Positions 1 through 8,663 of a stretch of DNA of 64,000 nt are shown piece after piece. Origin of the DNA: JAEMQF01 sp963791595 (GTDB lineage Bacteria > Pseudomonadota > Gammaproteobacteria > Burkholderiales > Burkholderiaceae_C); NCBI GenBank assembly GCA_963791595.1, contig CAWBTF010000025.1, forward strand, positions 93,936 through 157,935, in the 5' to 3' direction. Made by a program: the position numbers and the translations under genes. Position 1 is the first letter of the stretch. Each line of letters starts with the position of its first letter. The notes beneath the pieces were generated by a model. That model was not told the origin of the DNA. It searched no databases and worked only from the letters and a program-made list of their open reading frames with translations.

Positions 1-1459
1 ATGTGCTTCGGCGTGCTGCAGGCCAATACCGGCGACTACACCTTCGCGAACATGCGCGCGCAAACGCTCACGCCGTTCTGGGCATCTAGCGCCTTCCTGC
101 TCGCGCTGTTCGGCTTCGGCGCAAAGGCCGGCATGCTGCCGCTGCATGTCTGGCTGCCCGAGGCGCACCCGGCCGCGCCCTCGCCGGTGTCGGCGCTGCT
201 CAGCGGCGTGATGCTGAAGACCGCGATCTACGGGTTGCTGCGCGTCTGCTTCGACCTGCTGCCGACTCAGGCCACCTGGTGGGGCGGCGTGCTGCTCGCA
301 TTCGGCCTGGCTACCGCCCTGTTCGGCGTCGTGTTCGCCGCGGTGCAGGTCGACATGAAGCGGCTGCTCGCCTACTCGTCGATCGAGAACATCGGCCTGC
401 TGCTCGCCGCGATCGGCCTGACGCGTCGTGTTTGCGTCCTACGGCATGCACGTGCTCGCGGCGCTCGCGTTGACCGCGTGCCTGTACCTGGCGGCGAGCC
501 ACGCGCTGTTCAAGAGCCTGCTGTTCCTGTGCACCGGCTCGGTGTTGCACGCCACCGGCGAGCGCAACCTGGGGCGCCTGGGCGGCCTGATGCGCCACAT
601 GCCGTGGGTCGCGTGGATCACGCTGCTCGGCGCTCTGGCCAGCGCCGGACTGCCGCCGCTGGGCGGTTTCGTCTCGGAGTGGCTGCTGCTGCAAAGCTTC
701 TTGTTCACGCCGGGCTTGCCGAATCCGGTGCTGAACATGCTGATCCCGGTCGTCGCCGCGTTGATCGCGCTGATCGCGGCGCTGGCGGGCTACACGATGG
801 TCAAGTTCTTCGGCATCATCTTCCTCGGCCAACCGCGCGAGGAAAGACTCGCTCACGCGCACGACGCCGGCCCCTGGGAACGCGCCGGCATGTTGTGGCT
901 CGCGGCAGGCTGCATCGCGCTCGGGCTGCTGCCGGTGCAGTTCATCCAGGTCATCGACCCGGTGACGCGCCAGCTCGTGCGCGCCGGCCTGGGCGACACG
1001 GTCGCGGCCCACGGCTGGCTGCTCGCGCCGAGCGGCGTGGAGCGCGCGAGTTACGGGCCGGCGATCTTCCTGCTCGGCGTCGCGGCGAGTTTTGCGATCG
1101 CCTGGCTGCTGGTGCGGAAGTGCTACCACGGCCGAATCCGCCGTGCCATCCCCTGGGCCTGCGGCTTCACCTGGCAGAGCGCACGCATGCAAGACACGGC
1201 AGAAGGCTTCGGCCAGCCGATCCGCCAGATCTTCGACCCGTTCTTCCGCATCCGGCGCGAACTGCCCACGCCGTTCGACGCGCGGCCGCACTACCGCGCC
1301 AGCGTACAAGACCATTTCTGGTTCGCGATCTACCTGCCGATCGCCGCCTTGGTGGCGCGCCTGGCGCGCCTGGTCGGGCTGTTGCAGCAGGGGCGCATCG
1401 CGGTCTACTTGCTGTACAGCTTCGCGACGCTGATCGCGATGTTGCTGGTGGTGAGATGA
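1..1459 (+). CDS. hyfB: Hydrogenase-4-like membrane subunit B (5'-partial, one frameshift)
   Basis: Proton-antiporter-like membrane subunit (HyfB/NuoL-N family) of a group 4 hydrogenase-related complex in the inner membrane. The reading frame is open to the left edge, so the N-terminal part lies outside the window. Family motifs seen are KAGMLPLHVWLPEAHPAAPS, followed by a conserved PVSALLSG loop, and DMKRLLAYSSIENIGLL near base 370. The frame then shifts: codons to about 423 are in one frame, and from 428 (VFASYGMHVLAALALTA) to the TGA at 1457-1459 in the next. An extra G at about 425 would explain it, since without it the join reads T-L-V-F-A-S-Y. The downstream piece has many hydrophobic segments and ends in the same operon as hyfC. 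The frame that runs on to 1854 after base 425 is not the product. The indel is more likely an assembly error than decay, because both halves are well conserved. Confidence 0.85.
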
Positions 1460-1560
1460 ATCGCGTGCCAACCATGCTTTCGCGGCCGACGCCGGGCCGC
1501 TCCCAAGCCGGCCCGCGTCCCCCGGGACCGGCCGACGTACGCGTTGGCCGAGGGGCTGAC

Positions 1561-2506
1561 ATGACTGCTGGCCGCCCTCTCCCAACTGCTCGAAATCGTC
1601 GCGGCACTGCTGCTCGCGCCGCTGCTCAGCGGCTGGGTCAACCAGTGCCGCGCGTGGCTCTCGAACCGCTCGGCGCCGAGCATCTTTCTGCCGTACCGCG
1701 TGCTGCACAAGCTCTTCAACAAAGAGTCGGTGGTGGCAGAACACGCGTCGCAGGTGTTTCGCAGCGCGCCTTACCTCGTGTTCGGCTGCATGCTGCTCGC
1801 TTGCGCGATCGTGCCCACGCTGTCGACCGACCTGCCGCTGGCGCCGGCGGCTGACGCGATCGCGCTGGTGGGCCTGTTCGCGCTGGCGCGCGTCTTCATC
1901 TCGCTCGCCGCGATGGACATCGGCACCGCATTCGGCACGCTCGGCGCGCGCCGCGAAATGCTGGTCGGCTTTCTCGCCGAACCGGCGTTGCTGATGGTGC
2001 TGTTCTCGGCGTCGCTGATCTCCAAATCGACTTCGTTGACGACGATCGTGCAAACCCTCGCGCACCGCGACCTCGCGATCTACCCGGGCCTCGCGTTCGC
2101 CGGTGTCGCGTTCACCATCGTCTCGCTCGCCGAGAACGCGCGTGTGCCGGTCGACAACCCGGCCACGCACCTCGAACTGACGATGATCCACGAAGCGCTG
2201 ATCCTCGAATACTCGGGCCGGCACCTGGCGCTGATCGAATGGGCGGCGAGCCTGAAGTTGTTTGCCTACTCGTGCATCGGCCTGGCGCTGTTCTGCCCCT
2301 GGGGAATCGCCGAGGCGCACGCGCCGCTCGAATTGCTGCTCGCGCTGCCGGTGCTCGTGCTCAAACTCGGCGCCGGTGGCGCCGCGCTCGCGTTGTTCGA
2401 GACGGCGAGCGCGAAGATGCGAATCTTCCGCGTTCCCGAGTACCTCGCCACCGCGTTCCTGCTCGCCGTGATCGGGCTGCTGGTGCACATTCTGCTGGGC
2501 GTCTAG
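1561..2506 (+). CDS. hyfC: Hydrogenase-4-like membrane subunit C (NuoH-like)
   Basis: NuoH-like integral membrane subunit that would anchor the hydrophilic module (HyfG/HyfI) to the antiporter subunits. Clear family sequence includes LSNRSAPSIFLPY, FNKESVV, and the loop SLAENARVPVDNPATHLELT with the following MIHEALILEYSGR, all typical of HyfC. The likely start is ATG at 1561, but an extra A at 1564 makes ATG-A-CTG and puts a TGA in the reading frame. Removing it gives MLLAALSQLLEIVAALLLAP and a protein of about 314 residues, the usual HyfC length of about 315. A shorter intact frame starts with GTG at 1700 but would lose the first membrane segment. The 101 bases between hyfB and this ATG are GC-rich with no gene seen. 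Confidence 0.85.
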
Positions 2507-2539
2507 CATGAATCACACCGCATCGGGCGATGGGCTTGG

Positions 2540-3038
2540 GTCGGCTTTCGGCCCGTTGCTGCCGTTCGCCGCTGTGTGCATGCCAGCGTTTGCCGCTGCG
2601 CGCGCGCCAGCTCCGGCGCGAGGGCAGGTGGCCCGGGGTACGTTCTCCGGCCCACGCTCGCGGGGCACCCGATGTGGCCCACGGCGCGTGGCGCCATCAA
2701 CACCGCCCAAGCGCGCGCAGAGCCAGGACACCGCGAATGGGGCCTCCGCCCGTACCCCAAGCCACCTGCCCGGGCCGCTGGGCGGCACCCCTGCACATCG
2801 CCCGTCACCATGGGTGGTAGCAGGGCGGTGGTGGTGCCCCCGGGCGGAGGCCCCATTCGCGGTGTCCTGGCCCTCTGTGGGCTTGGAAGGCGTTGATGGC
2901 GCTGTGCGTGGTGGGCCTCGGTGGCGCCCCGCGAGCGTGGGCCGGAGAACGGGAGCGCCGCCACCGCCCTGGGGAACGGTCGCTGAAGGGCTGAGCCTGC
3001 ACACTGCGGCGAACGGCAGCTTTGGGCCGAAAGCCGAC
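2540..3038. repeat. Large imperfect palindrome (fold-back element) between hyfC and hyfE
   Basis: The whole hyfC-hyfE gap is filled by a ~500-bp inverted repeat. The outer arms match: GTCGGCTTTCGGCCC at 2540 pairs with its complement ending at 3038, including the adjoining CTGCCGTTCGCCGC. Middle arms share CTCCGGCCCACGCTCGCGGG, and inner arms at 2722-2752 and 2841-2871 are exact reverse complements over about 31 bases. The centre is near 2790. Several overlapping open frames on both strands run through it, as expected of a GC-rich palindrome, and none resembles a protein. No transposase is present. It could be a MITE-like non-autonomous element or a fused pair of inverted repeats. The transcript across it would fold into a very long hairpin between two co-transcribed subunit genes. 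Confidence 0.85.
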
Positions 3039-3100
3039 CTCCCCGACGCCGACCCGTCTCTTGCTGCGCAAGACGCGCGGCTCGCGGTGGAGCCGCTGAC

Positions 3101-3760
3101 ATGACCCCCCTCTTCGGCCAGTTCGTCAATCTGCTCGGCGCTGTACTGTTGCTGCTGGCATTCGCGATGATTTCGCAGCGCCGCATCCTGTCGCTGATCC
3201 ACCTGTTCACGCTGCAGGGTGCGACGCTCGTGCTGGCCACCGCGATCGTGGGCTATGTGACGAACCAGCCGCACCTGTACCTGTCGGCGGCGATCACGCT
3301 GATCCTCAAGGTGCTGCTGATCCCATGGCTGCTGCACCGCGTGATCGCGCGCCTGAACGTGCGCTGGGACGTCGAGACGCTGATCAACATTCCGACGACG
3401 ATGCTGCTGGGCATCCTGCTCGTCATCTTCGCGTTCAACCTGGCACTGCCGATCGCCCAGTTCTCATCGACGGTTTCGCGCGGGTCGCTGGGCATCGCGC
3501 TGGCCTGCGTGCTGCTGTCGTTCCTGATGATGATCACGCGCGCGAAAGCGGTGCCGCAGGTGATCGGCTTCCTGTCGATGGAAAACGGCCTGTTCTTCGC
3601 CGCCACCTCGGCGACTTACGGCATGCCGATGGTGGTGGAACTGGGCATTGCGCTCGACGTGCTGATCGGCGTGCTGATCCTGGGCGTGTTCCTGTTCCAG
3701 ATTCGCGAACAGTTCGACAGCCTGGACATCCGCCACCTCGAACGCCTGAAGGAGGAATGA
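3101..3760 (+). CDS. hyfE: Hydrogenase-4-like membrane subunit E
   Basis: HyfE family membrane protein (219 residues; E. coli HyfE is about 216) with a NuoK-like C-terminal part. It would form part of the proton-channel arm. Seen are successive hydrophobic helices from the N-terminus (FVNLLGAVLLLLAFAMI), a conserved stretch around PQVIGFLSMENGLFFAA, and a C-terminal charged tail ending DIRHLERLKEE. The ATG at 3101 follows the long palindrome by about 60 bases. The gene ends one base before the start of hyfF, so the two are probably translated together. The product is intact, unlike its two upstream neighbours. Confidence 0.88.
   Translation: MTPLFGQFVNLLGAVLLLLAFAMISQRRILSLIHLFTLQGATLVLATAIVGYVTNQPHLYLSAAITLILKVLLIPWLLHRVIARLNVRWDVETLINIPTTMLLGILLVIFAFNLALPIAQFSSTVSRGSLGIALACVLLSFLMMITRAKAVPQVIGFLSMENGLFFAATSATYGMPMVVELGIALDVLIGVLILGVFLFQIREQFDSLDIRHLERLKEE
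3750..3755 (+). promoter_or_regulatory. Strong ribosome binding site fixing the TTG start of hyfF
   Basis: AGGAGG lies inside the last codons of hyfE, six bases before TTG at 3762. There is no ATG nearby in the hyfF frame, so this site supports TTG as the true start. Confidence 0.75.
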
Positions 3761-3761
3761 G

Positions 3762-5219
3762 TTGCCGCTGCTGCTCATCGTGCTCGGGATTCCGCTGCTC
3801 GGCGGCGCGGTGCTCGCGCTGTTCGGGCATCGCGACCGGGCAATGGAGATCAACGTCGGATTCAGCGGCGGCACCTTCATCGCCGCCTGCGCGCTCACCG
3901 CGCAGGTGGTCGAGCAAGGGCCGCTGTTCGTCTGGGAGCGCGAATTCTTCATCGACGCGCTCAATGTTTTCCTGGTCACGCTGACGGCCTTCGTCGCCTT
4001 CACGACAGCCTTGTTCTCGCGCCCTTACATGCGCGTCGAACGCGACCTGGGCAAGATGACGCCGCCGCGACTGCGCCTGTACCACAGCATGTACCAGCTG
4101 TTCAGCTTCACGATGCTGCTCGCGCTGATGACGAACAACATGGGCATCCTGTGGGTCGCGATGGAAGCGGCGACGCTGACGACCGTCTTGCTCGTCAGCG
4201 TCTACCGCACCGCGGCGAGCCTGGAGGCGGCGTGGAAGTACTTCATCCTGTGCGGCGTGGGCATCGCGCAGGCGCTGTTCGGCACCGTGCTGCTCTACAT
4301 GGCGGCCGAGAAGGTGATCGGCGCGGAGGGCGGCGCGCTGCTCTGGACGAACCTGAACCTGGTGAAGGCGCAACTCGACCCGAACATCATCACGCTCGCG
4401 TTTGCGTTCCTGTTCATCGGCTACGGCACCAAAGTCGGCCTCGTGCCGCTGCACAACTGGCTGCCCGATGCGCACGCCGAGGGGCCGACTCCAGTCTCTG
4501 CCGTGCTGTCGGGGCTGCTGCTCAACGTCGCGCTGTACGCGATCCTGCGCTGCAAGGTGCTGACCGACGGCGCGCTGCGCAGCGCGCTGGCCGGCCAGAT
4601 GATGATCGGCTTCGGCCTGCTCTCCGTCGTCGCGGCGGCGTTCCTGTTGACGCGGCAACGCGACGTGAAACGCATGTTCGCGTATTCGTCGATCGAACAC
4701 ATGGGGCTGATGACGTTCGCATTCGGCATGGGCGGCCCGGTGGCCAATTTCGCCGGGCTGCTGCACATGACGGTGCATTCGCTCATCAAATCGGCGATCT
4801 TCTTCGCCGTCGGCCACGCCTCGCAGAAAGCGGGAACGCAGGTGATGGACGAGATCCGCGGCCTGATCCGCGTCAGCCCCACGGTCGCGTGGGGCCTGAT
4901 GCTCGGCTCGCTGGCGATTCTGGGAATGCCGCCGTTCGGCGTGTTCGCGAGCGAGTTCCTGATCATCACGACGGCGATGCGCGAGCAGCCCTGGGCGACG
5001 CCGTTCCTGCTGGTCGCGCTCGGCGTCGCGTTCGCGTCGGTGTTCGCCCGAGTCCAGCCGATGGTGTTCGGCGACACGACGCTGAAACCGCTGGCGCACC
5101 CGCCGGCGCTGATCCCGGTGTTCGTGCATCTGGCACTTGGCCTGATGCTCGGCCTGTACATCCCGCCCTACCTGAACGCCTGGTATCGCGAGGCGGCGCG
5201 GATGATCGGCGGTGGTTGA
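3762..5219 (+). CDS. hyfF: Hydrogenase-4-like membrane subunit F (antiporter-like)
   Basis: Second antiporter-like subunit (Proton_antipo_M family; 485 residues) of the hydrogenase-4-like complex. Diagnostic stretches are GYGTKVGLVPLHNWLPDAHA, the following GPTPVSAVLSGLLLNVALYA, and KRMFAYSSIEHMGLMTF, which carry the lysine, histidine and glutamate positions used for proton movement in this family. Multiple membrane helices run through the whole protein. The start is TTG at 3762, supported by AGGAGG six bases upstream. The gene begins just after the hyfE stop, and its own stop at 5217-5219 is five bases from the hyfG ATG. The gene is intact. The order C-E-F-G-I with no hyfD or hyfH between them matches reduced Hyf-like clusters. 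Confidence 0.9.
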   Translation: MPLLLIVLGIPLLGGAVLALFGHRDRAMEINVGFSGGTFIAACALTAQVVEQGPLFVWEREFFIDALNVFLVTLTAFVAFTTALFSRPYMRVERDLGKMTPPRLRLYHSMYQLFSFTMLLALMTNNMGILWVAMEAATLTTVLLVSVYRTAASLEAAWKYFILCGVGIAQALFGTVLLYMAAEKVIGAEGGALLWTNLNLVKAQLDPNIITLAFAFLFIGYGTKVGLVPLHNWLPDAHAEGPTPVSAVLSGLLLNVALYAILRCKVLTDGALRSALAGQMMIGFGLLSVVAAAFLLTRQRDVKRMFAYSSIEHMGLMTFAFGMGGPVANFAGLLHMTVHSLIKSAIFFAVGHASQKAGTQVMDEIRGLIRVSPTVAWGLMLGSLAILGMPPFGVFASEFLIITTAMREQPWATPFLLVALGVAFASVFARVQPMVFGDTTLKPLAHPPALIPVFVHLALGLMLGLYIPPYLNAWYREAARMIGGG

Positions 5220-5223
5220 TCCG

Positions 5224-6942
5224 ATGATCCCCGGCCTCGACCTTGCCCTGTCGCGCCTGCCCGCGCCGCTGCCGATCTGGCACGCGTGCGTGAGCGCGGC
5301 GCAGTGGCGCACTGCGGCACAAGCCGTTGCCGCGGCGAAGGGCCGGTTCGTGGCACTGTGGGGTGCGCCGAAGGCGGACAGCGATGCAGGCAGTGGCCCG
5401 AATGGGAGCGCAAACGGCGGCGCAAACGGCGCCACCATCATCTGCGCCGCATACGCGCTCGCAGAGGGACTGGTCTGGCTCGAACTCGCACTCGACGCGC
5501 AAGCGCCCTCGTATCCGGACGTGGCGGCCGAATTCCCCGCCGCCGCGCGCATGCAGCGTGCCGCGGCCGATCTGCTCGGCGTGCACGCCGAGGGCGCGTC
5601 GGACCACCGACCTTGGCTCGACCACGGCGTCTGGCCAGTGAACTACCGTCCACTGCGCGACGCCTCGGAACCGCGCCCGGCGCCAGCCCTCACTTGCAGT
5701 GCGCATTCCGGCTTGCAAGCCGGAATCGCTCAGCGGGCTCGCCGCATGCGGCTCGAAACCCCCGCCTCGCCCCCAGCCCTCTCCCAAAGGGAGAGGGAGC
5801 AAGAAGATGCGATTGGCGATCCAATGCCAGCCGACTACACCTTCGTCCGCGTCGAAGGCGACGGCGTGCATGAGATCGCGGTCGGTCCGGTGCACGCCGG
5901 AATCATCGAACCGGGGCACTTTCGGTTTTCCGTCGTCGGCGAAAAAGTGTTGCGCCTCGAGCAGCGCCTGGGCTATGTGCACAAGGGCATCGGCCAGCGC
6001 TTCACGCAACTCGGTGCGCTCCAGGGGTTTCGCCTGGCCGGCCGCGTCTGCGGCGACTCGACGGTCGCGTTTGCCTGGGCCTACTGCATGGCGCTCGAAT
6101 CGGCCGCCCGCTGCAGCGTGCCGCCGCGCGCGCAGCACCTGCGCGCGCTGATGCTCGAGCGCGAGCGTGTCGCGAACCACCTCGGCGACCTGGGCGCACT
6201 CGGCAACGACGCCGCGCTCGGCTTCGCCCTGGCGCAGTTCTCGCGGCTGCGCGAAGACTGGCAGCGTTTGTCGAGAGATGCATTCGGGCATCGGTTGATG
6301 ATGGATGGCGTCGCACCCGGCGGTGTGAGTGCCGACGCGGATGCCAACCTGCTGGTGCGCATGATCGAGCAGTGCGACGCGATCGAGGCACAGCTGAAGA
6401 CGCTGCGCGGCATCTACGACGAGCACGCCGGGCTGCAGGACCGCTTCATGGGGACCGGCAGCGTTTCACCACAACTCGCCGGACGACTCGGCTTGACCGG
6501 CCTGGCCGGGCGCGCGAGCGGCCGGCCTGCCGACCTGCGCTGCGACCACGCCTTCCCGCCCTACGACGCGCTGCGCGTCAAGCGCGCCACCCAACTCGGA
6601 GGCGACGTGGCCGCGCGAGTCGAGGTGCGCTTCGACGAAGCGTTCGAATCGCTGCGCTTGATCCGCCTGCTCTGCGCCGGCTTGCCGGTGGGCCCGGTGC
6701 GAGCCGAATTCGAGTTGCCGCCGAGCGGGTCCTTCGGCGCCGGCTGGGTCGAGGGCTGGCGCGGCGAGGTGTTCGTGGCGCTGACACTGGGCGCGAATGG
6801 AAGCATTCGATCCTGCCATTGCCACGACCCGTCGTGGCACAACTGGCCGGTGCTCGAACACGCGGTGATCGGCAACATCGTTCCCGATTTCCCGCTCATC
6901 AACAAATCGTTCAACCTCAGTTACTCGGGGCACGACCTGTGA
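5224..6942 (+). CDS. hyfG: Hydrogenase-like large subunit lacking nickel ligands (NuoC-NuoD fusion type)
   Basis: HyfG-type large subunit, 572 residues, with an N-terminal NuoC-like region (about 1-155) and a C-terminal NuoD/large-subunit region (about 200-572; VGPVHAGIIEPGHFRFSV, GYVHKGI). In true NiFe hydrogenases the metal is held by RxCGxC near the middle and DPCxxC at the C-terminus. Here the first motif is RVCGDS (Cys276 kept, second Cys replaced by Ser), and the C-terminus reads SFNLSYSGHDL with no cysteine. Hydrogen activation is therefore unlikely, and an Ehr-type role in coupling electron transfer to ion movement is more likely. ATG 5224 is chosen over GTG 5212, which would overlap hyfF. 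Residues 159-194 are encoded by a short hairpin-rich repeat (see the separate entry) and form a low-complexity linker. Confidence 0.88.
   Translation: MIPGLDLALSRLPAPLPIWHACVSAAQWRTAAQAVAAAKGRFVALWGAPKADSDAGSGPNGSANGGANGATIICAAYALAEGLVWLELALDAQAPSYPDVAAEFPAAARMQRAAADLLGVHAEGASDHRPWLDHGVWPVNYRPLRDASEPRPAPALTCSAHSGLQAGIAQRARRMRLETPASPPALSQREREQEDAIGDPMPADYTFVRVEGDGVHEIAVGPVHAGIIEPGHFRFSVVGEKVLRLEQRLGYVHKGIGQRFTQLGALQGFRLAGRVCGDSTVAFAWAYCMALESAARCSVPPRAQHLRALMLERERVANHLGDLGALGNDAALGFALAQFSRLREDWQRLSRDAFGHRLMMDGVAPGGVSADADANLLVRMIEQCDAIEAQLKTLRGIYDEHAGLQDRFMGTGSVSPQLAGRLGLTGLAGRASGRPADLRCDHAFPPYDALRVKRATQLGGDVAARVEVRFDEAFESLRLIRLLCAGLPVGPVRAEFELPPSGSFGAGWVEGWRGEVFVALTLGANGSIRSCHCHDPSWHNWPVLEHAVIGNIVPDFPLINKSFNLSYSGHDL
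5705..5797. repeat. REP-like hairpin pair inserted in frame within hyfG
   Basis: Two perfect hairpins lie inside the coding region. Bases 5705-5726 are a 22-base palindrome, ATTCCGGCTTG plus its reverse complement. Bases 5777-5797 are a nine-base stem CCCTCTCCC with an AAA loop. The second type is common between genes in proteobacteria. The segment sits between the NuoC-like and NuoD-like domains and keeps the reading frame open, adding about 36 residues rich in A, R, S and P that do not resemble the family. Confidence 0.75.
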
Positions 6943-6946
6943 TTCG

Positions 6947-7477
6947 ATGATGTGGAACATCCTGCGCCAGATCGCCGCGACCGGCATCGTCACTGAAACC
7001 GCGCCACTGAGCGACGCAACGCCACGCGTTCAGAGCGAGCGCATCCAAGCCGAGATCCTCGCGATCCTCGGCCAGGCACTGACGATTCGCCAGGTCGACG
7101 CCGGTTCGTGCAACGGCTGCGAACTCGAAATTCACGCGCTGAACAACCCTTACTACAACCTAGAAGGCCTGGGAATCCGCTTCGTCGCGAGCCCGCGCCA
7201 CGCCGACATGCTGCTCGTCACCGGCCCGGTGTCGCGCCACATGGCCGAAGCGCTGCGCCGCACCTATGCCGCGACGCCCGAGCCGCGGCTGGTGGTCGCA
7301 ATCGGCGACTGCGGCTGCGACGGCGGCATCTTCGGCGAGAACTATGCGAGCTGCGGCCGGGTCGCGAATGTGATCCCGGTGGATGTGGCCGTTGCGGGCT
7401 GCCCGCCGCCGCCGCTCGAAATCTTGCGCGGCATTCTCACCGCAGTGCGGCGCGCCGGGCCGTTGAAGCTAAAGTGA
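6947..7477 (+). CDS. hyfI: Hydrogenase-4-like small subunit I (NuoB-like)
   Basis: NuoB-like electron-transfer subunit (176 residues) holding one [4Fe-4S] cluster next to the large subunit. Cysteines at the expected places are Cys55 and Cys58 (GSCNGCELE), Cys122/Cys124 (GDCGCDGG) and Cys152 (GCPPPP). The cluster ligands are complete even though the nickel ligands of HyfG are missing, which is the pattern of complex I and Ehr complexes. The gene starts four bases after the hyfG stop. No hyfH-like ferredoxin subunit, hydrogenase maturation gene or formate dehydrogenase follows, so the electron donor must be encoded elsewhere, perhaps upstream of the window. Confidence 0.9.
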   Translation: MMWNILRQIAATGIVTETAPLSDATPRVQSERIQAEILAILGQALTIRQVDAGSCNGCELEIHALNNPYYNLEGLGIRFVASPRHADMLLVTGPVSRHMAEALRRTYAATPEPRLVVAIGDCGCDGGIFGENYASCGRVANVIPVDVAVAGCPPPPLEILRGILTAVRRAGPLKLK

Positions 7478-7505
7478 GCAGCCTCGCTGAATTCGAGTCG
7501 ACCCC

Positions 7506-8603
7506 ATGCACCCTCTCGCAAAGCACGGTCACACCTGGTACCACAAGCGGCTCGCACTTCCCGGCGCGCTGCCGCGCGTCGTGATCGACACCGACGCGGC
7601 GAACGAGATCGACGATCAATTCGCGCTCGCCTGGGCTTTGCTGTCGCCGCGGCAACTGCGCCTGGAAGCGGTGCACGCCGCGCCGTTCTCGTTCGACCAC
7701 CTGCGCCGCGAATGGATTCGTGCCCGCAACGCACGCGACAACCCCGCCGGCGCATCGCATGCCGATCTGGAACTGCTGCACCAGCACGGCGCACGCCTGG
7801 CCCACGCGCAGCAGAAGGGCTGGGTGCTGGAGACGCTGGCCCTCGCCCCATTCAACCCGCCGGATGTGGGCATGGAGCGCAGCCATCAGGAAATCCTCAC
7901 CGTGTTCGACAAATGCGGCATCGACCCAGGCTCGCGCGTGTTTCGCGGCTCGCTGGGCTATCTGCAAACGCTGCACGCGCCATTGCGCAGCGCCGCCGCC
8001 GAACACCTGGTGCATCTGGCGATGGCGGGACCGAGCGACGACCCGCTCTATGTCGTCGCGCTCGGCTGCCTGACGAACGTCGCCAGCGCGCTGCTGATCG
8101 CGCCCGAGATCGCCGAGCGCATCGTCGTCGTCTGGACCGCCGGCTACCCGTCGCACGCACCGCAGCCGAACTTCGCGTTCAACCTCGAGCAAGACATGCT
8201 CGCCACCAACGTCGTACTCGACAGCGGCGTGCCGCATGTCTACCTGCCGGGCTACCATGTCGGCGCGCAGTTGCGACTGAGCCATGCCGAGGTGGAGAAG
8301 TACATCGCCGGCCGCGGCGCGATCGGCGACTACCTGCACCACCTCTACACGCACAACCCGCTGTGGGAGCTGTTCGGCATCGACAGCCTCTATGCCCACA
8401 GCTGGGTCATCTGGGACATCATCACGCTCGCTTGGTTGATGAACCCGGCGTGGGTGCCGAGCGACTTGACGCCCACGCCATGGTTGGGGGCCGACCGCCG
8501 CTGGCGCATCGACCCGGCGCGGCATCCGCAACGCGAGGCCTATGCGGTGCACCGCGATCCGATCTTCGCGGACTTGTTTCGCAAGCTCGAAGCGGTGGCC
8601 TGA
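7506..8603 (+). CDS. Nucleoside hydrolase family protein
   Basis: Probable inosine-uridine-type nucleoside hydrolase (365 residues), a calcium-dependent enzyme that cleaves the N-glycosidic bond of ribonucleosides in purine/pyrimidine salvage. The signature DTDAANEIDD at residues 28-37 supplies the metal- and ribose-binding aspartates of the family. A later PNFAFNLEQD segment and a histidine-containing YAHSW segment fit the other substrate-contact regions. It begins 28 bases after hyfI on the same strand, so it may be co-transcribed, but no functional link is obvious. Substrate cannot be told from the sequence. It runs toward the leftward kinase-like gene at 8664. The 60 bases between the two stops show no clear terminator hairpin. 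Confidence 0.85.
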   Translation: MHPLAKHGHTWYHKRLALPGALPRVVIDTDAANEIDDQFALAWALLSPRQLRLEAVHAAPFSFDHLRREWIRARNARDNPAGASHADLELLHQHGARLAHAQQKGWVLETLALAPFNPPDVGMERSHQEILTVFDKCGIDPGSRVFRGSLGYLQTLHAPLRSAAAEHLVHLAMAGPSDDPLYVVALGCLTNVASALLIAPEIAERIVVVWTAGYPSHAPQPNFAFNLEQDMLATNVVLDSGVPHVYLPGYHVGAQLRLSHAEVEKYIAGRGAIGDYLHHLYTHNPLWELFGIDSLYAHSWVIWDIITLAWLMNPAWVPSDLTPTPWLGADRRWRIDPARHPQREAYAVHRDPIFADLFRKLEAVA

Positions 8604-8663
8604 ATACGGTCAGCCCGCCACCACCGCCCTGCTCCATATCGGCAAGACTGCGCCCCAAGCGAC

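Noticed and set aside
426..1854. Continuation of the first hyfB frame to 1854
   Set aside because: After base 425 the translation turns Arg/Ala-rich and loses all membrane helices, while the neighbouring frame carries the real HyfB sequence.
2508..3337. Long open frames on both strands between hyfC and hyfE
   Set aside because: They follow from the GC-rich inverted repeat; their translations are Arg/Pro/Ala-rich, mirror each other and match no family.
3534..5552. 672-codon minus-strand open frame over hyfF
   Set aside because: It is antisense to a conserved gene; the composition is that of reverse-strand high-GC sequence with no domain.
5224..7477. Reading the hyf cluster as an active NiFe hydrogenase
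   Set aside because: Three of four nickel-ligand cysteines are missing from the large subunit, although the reading frame around them is sound.
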